A DNA stretch of 6,558 nucleotides from DATBMY01 sp036554605 (GTDB taxonomy: Bacteria; Acidobacteriota; Blastocatellia; UBA7656): the NCBI GenBank assembly GCA_036554605.1, contig DATBMY010000263.1:1-6558 (forward strand). Reading direction: 5' to 3'. Under the pieces are notes generated by a model, which was not told the origin of the DNA, made no database searches, and saw only the letters and a list, made by a program, of their open reading frames with translations. This document shows, one piece after another, positions 6,013-6,558 of the stretch. A program made the translations under genes and the position numbers. Position 1 is the first letter of the stretch; each line of letters starts with the position of its first letter.

Positions 6013-6077
6013 AGTCAATGCGAGCAAGCGTTTGCGCCAAGCTTGACACCCACCGCCCCATCACTTACCGTGTAAGT
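6013..6077. promoter_or_regulatory. Divergent promoter region between hfq and the DUF4912 gene
   Basis: On the plus strand a perfect -35 hexamer TTGACA (6043-6048) is followed after 17 nt by TACCGT (6066-6071), a poor -10. A dyad ACTTAC-CGT-GTAAGT (6063-6077) covers that -10 and could be an operator. On the minus strand TTGACT (6018-6013) could be the hfq -35, but no good -10 follows at 16-18 nt. The two -35-like boxes face away from each other, 24 nt apart. The plus-strand box is the more credible of the two. Confidence 0.3.
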
Positions 6078-6104
6078 TTCACTATCGCAGCGAGGCCACA
6101 GAGC

Positions 6105-6558
6105 ATGTTTATCCTGAGACCGTCATCCTTCCTCAAGCCCCCCGAAAGGGCGGCCGAACCCGAACGCACCTCCGAGATCGAAGATATAAAAGCGATCCCG
6201 GCCATCGAGGGGCCTTACGTCGATCTGGGGCTTCCGGTGCCCGAAACCTACGAAGTAGACATATGCCGCGCGATGCTTCAGGACCCGTTCCGCGTTTTTA
6301 TATATTGGGAGGTGCGCGAAGAGAGCCTCAAATCGATCACGCGCTACTTCTCGCCCGAAGAGGCAGAGAGGTTCCGCGTCACGCTCAAGCTTACGGACCT
6401 CAAAGGCGGGGAGGCCTACTTCGAAGTGGCGCGCCGCGGCCGATACTGGATGATGGTCTTCCCCGATCGTGAATACGAATTCGAAATAGGCGTGCGCTCG
6501 CCCGACCACGGTTTTATCTCAGTCGTGCGATCAAATCGCGTGCGCACGCCGAGCGGGA
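6105..6558 (+). CDS. DUF4912 domain protein (3' partial)
   Basis: The frame is open from ATG 6105 to the end of the window (151 codons), so the C-terminus is missing. GAGG (6092-6095) lies 9 nt upstream. Residues 1-42 are a charged, Pro/Glu-rich leader with no signal peptide. About 43-148 match DUF4912: LPVPETYEVDICRAML, then DPFRVFIYWEV (60-70) with the typical tryptophan-containing strand, a helix SLKSITRYFSPEEAERF (74-90), VTLKLTDLKG (92-101), RRGRYWMMVFPDREYEFEIG (110-129), and VVRSNRVRTPS near the edge. The function of the domain is unknown; the visible part reads as a beta-rich domain. As I recall, such genes often sit near glycoside hydrolase family 57 or starch-branching genes, which would lie past the window edge and cannot be checked here. 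It is divergent from hfq with a 148-nt gap. Family assignment is good; role is open. Confidence 0.85.
   Translation, partial: MFILRPSSFLKPPERAAEPERTSEIEDIKAIPAIEGPYVDLGLPVPETYEVDICRAMLQDPFRVFIYWEVREESLKSITRYFSPEEAERFRVTLKLTDLKGGEAYFEVARRGRYWMMVFPDREYEFEIGVRSPDHGFISVVRSNRVRTPSG

Noticed and set aside
5957..6064. 36-residue N-terminal extension of Hfq from a GTG at 6064
   Set aside because: The extension is unlike any Hfq, while ATG 5956 has a strong ribosome site and the normal family N-terminus.
1..6558. CRISPR array, tRNA/rRNA, insertion sequence or integrated element
   Set aside because: I found no spaced direct-repeat array, no cloverleaf-like segment, no transposase or integrase motif and no terminal inverted repeats with target duplications.

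Overview
The window is GC-rich bacterial chromosome. It carries five confidently recognised protein genes plus one weak small-ORF candidate. I see no RNA gene, insertion sequence, phage gene or CRISPR array. The best taxonomic guess is an Acidobacteriota-type bacterium, possibly class Blastocatellia. That rests on the receptor-like Ser/Thr kinase fused to a TolB/FlgO-like domain and TPRs, a solitary Uma2-type nuclease gene, EttA, and frequent ATA isoleucine codons in GC-rich genes. It is inference from gene content, not phylogeny.

Layout: (1) nt 1-2276 (+), the C-terminal part of a transmembrane Ser/Thr kinase whose start lies upstream of the window. (2) nt 2292-2897 (-), a Uma2-family putative endonuclease, convergent with the kinase. 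(3) nt 2898-3221, the only long non-coding stretch. It holds a possible 35-codon ORF on the minus strand, a symmetric nested palindrome and a short direct repeat, ahead of (4) nt 3222-4907 (+), the ABC-F translation factor EttA. (5) nt 4910-5554 (-), thymidylate kinase, convergent with ettA with only 2 nt between stop codons. A 7-bp unit repeated four times lies across that junction and encodes the Tmk C-terminus. (6) nt 5633-5956 (-), the RNA chaperone Hfq, directly upstream of tmk on the same strand. An 8-bp perfect hairpin sits between the two. (7) nt 6105 to the end (+), the N-terminal part of a DUF4912 protein, divergent from hfq.

How the genes relate: hfq and tmk look like a two-gene transcription unit. 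ettA and hfq both act on translation or RNA but are transcribed separately. The kinase, the nuclease and the DUF4912 gene have no evident pathway link to them. I found no convincing undescribed multi-gene system. The points most worth a second look are the heptamer repeat at the ettA/tmk junction, the hfq-tmk hairpin, the nested palindrome upstream of ettA, the small ORF upstream of uma2, and the unusual LID segment of the thymidylate kinase.
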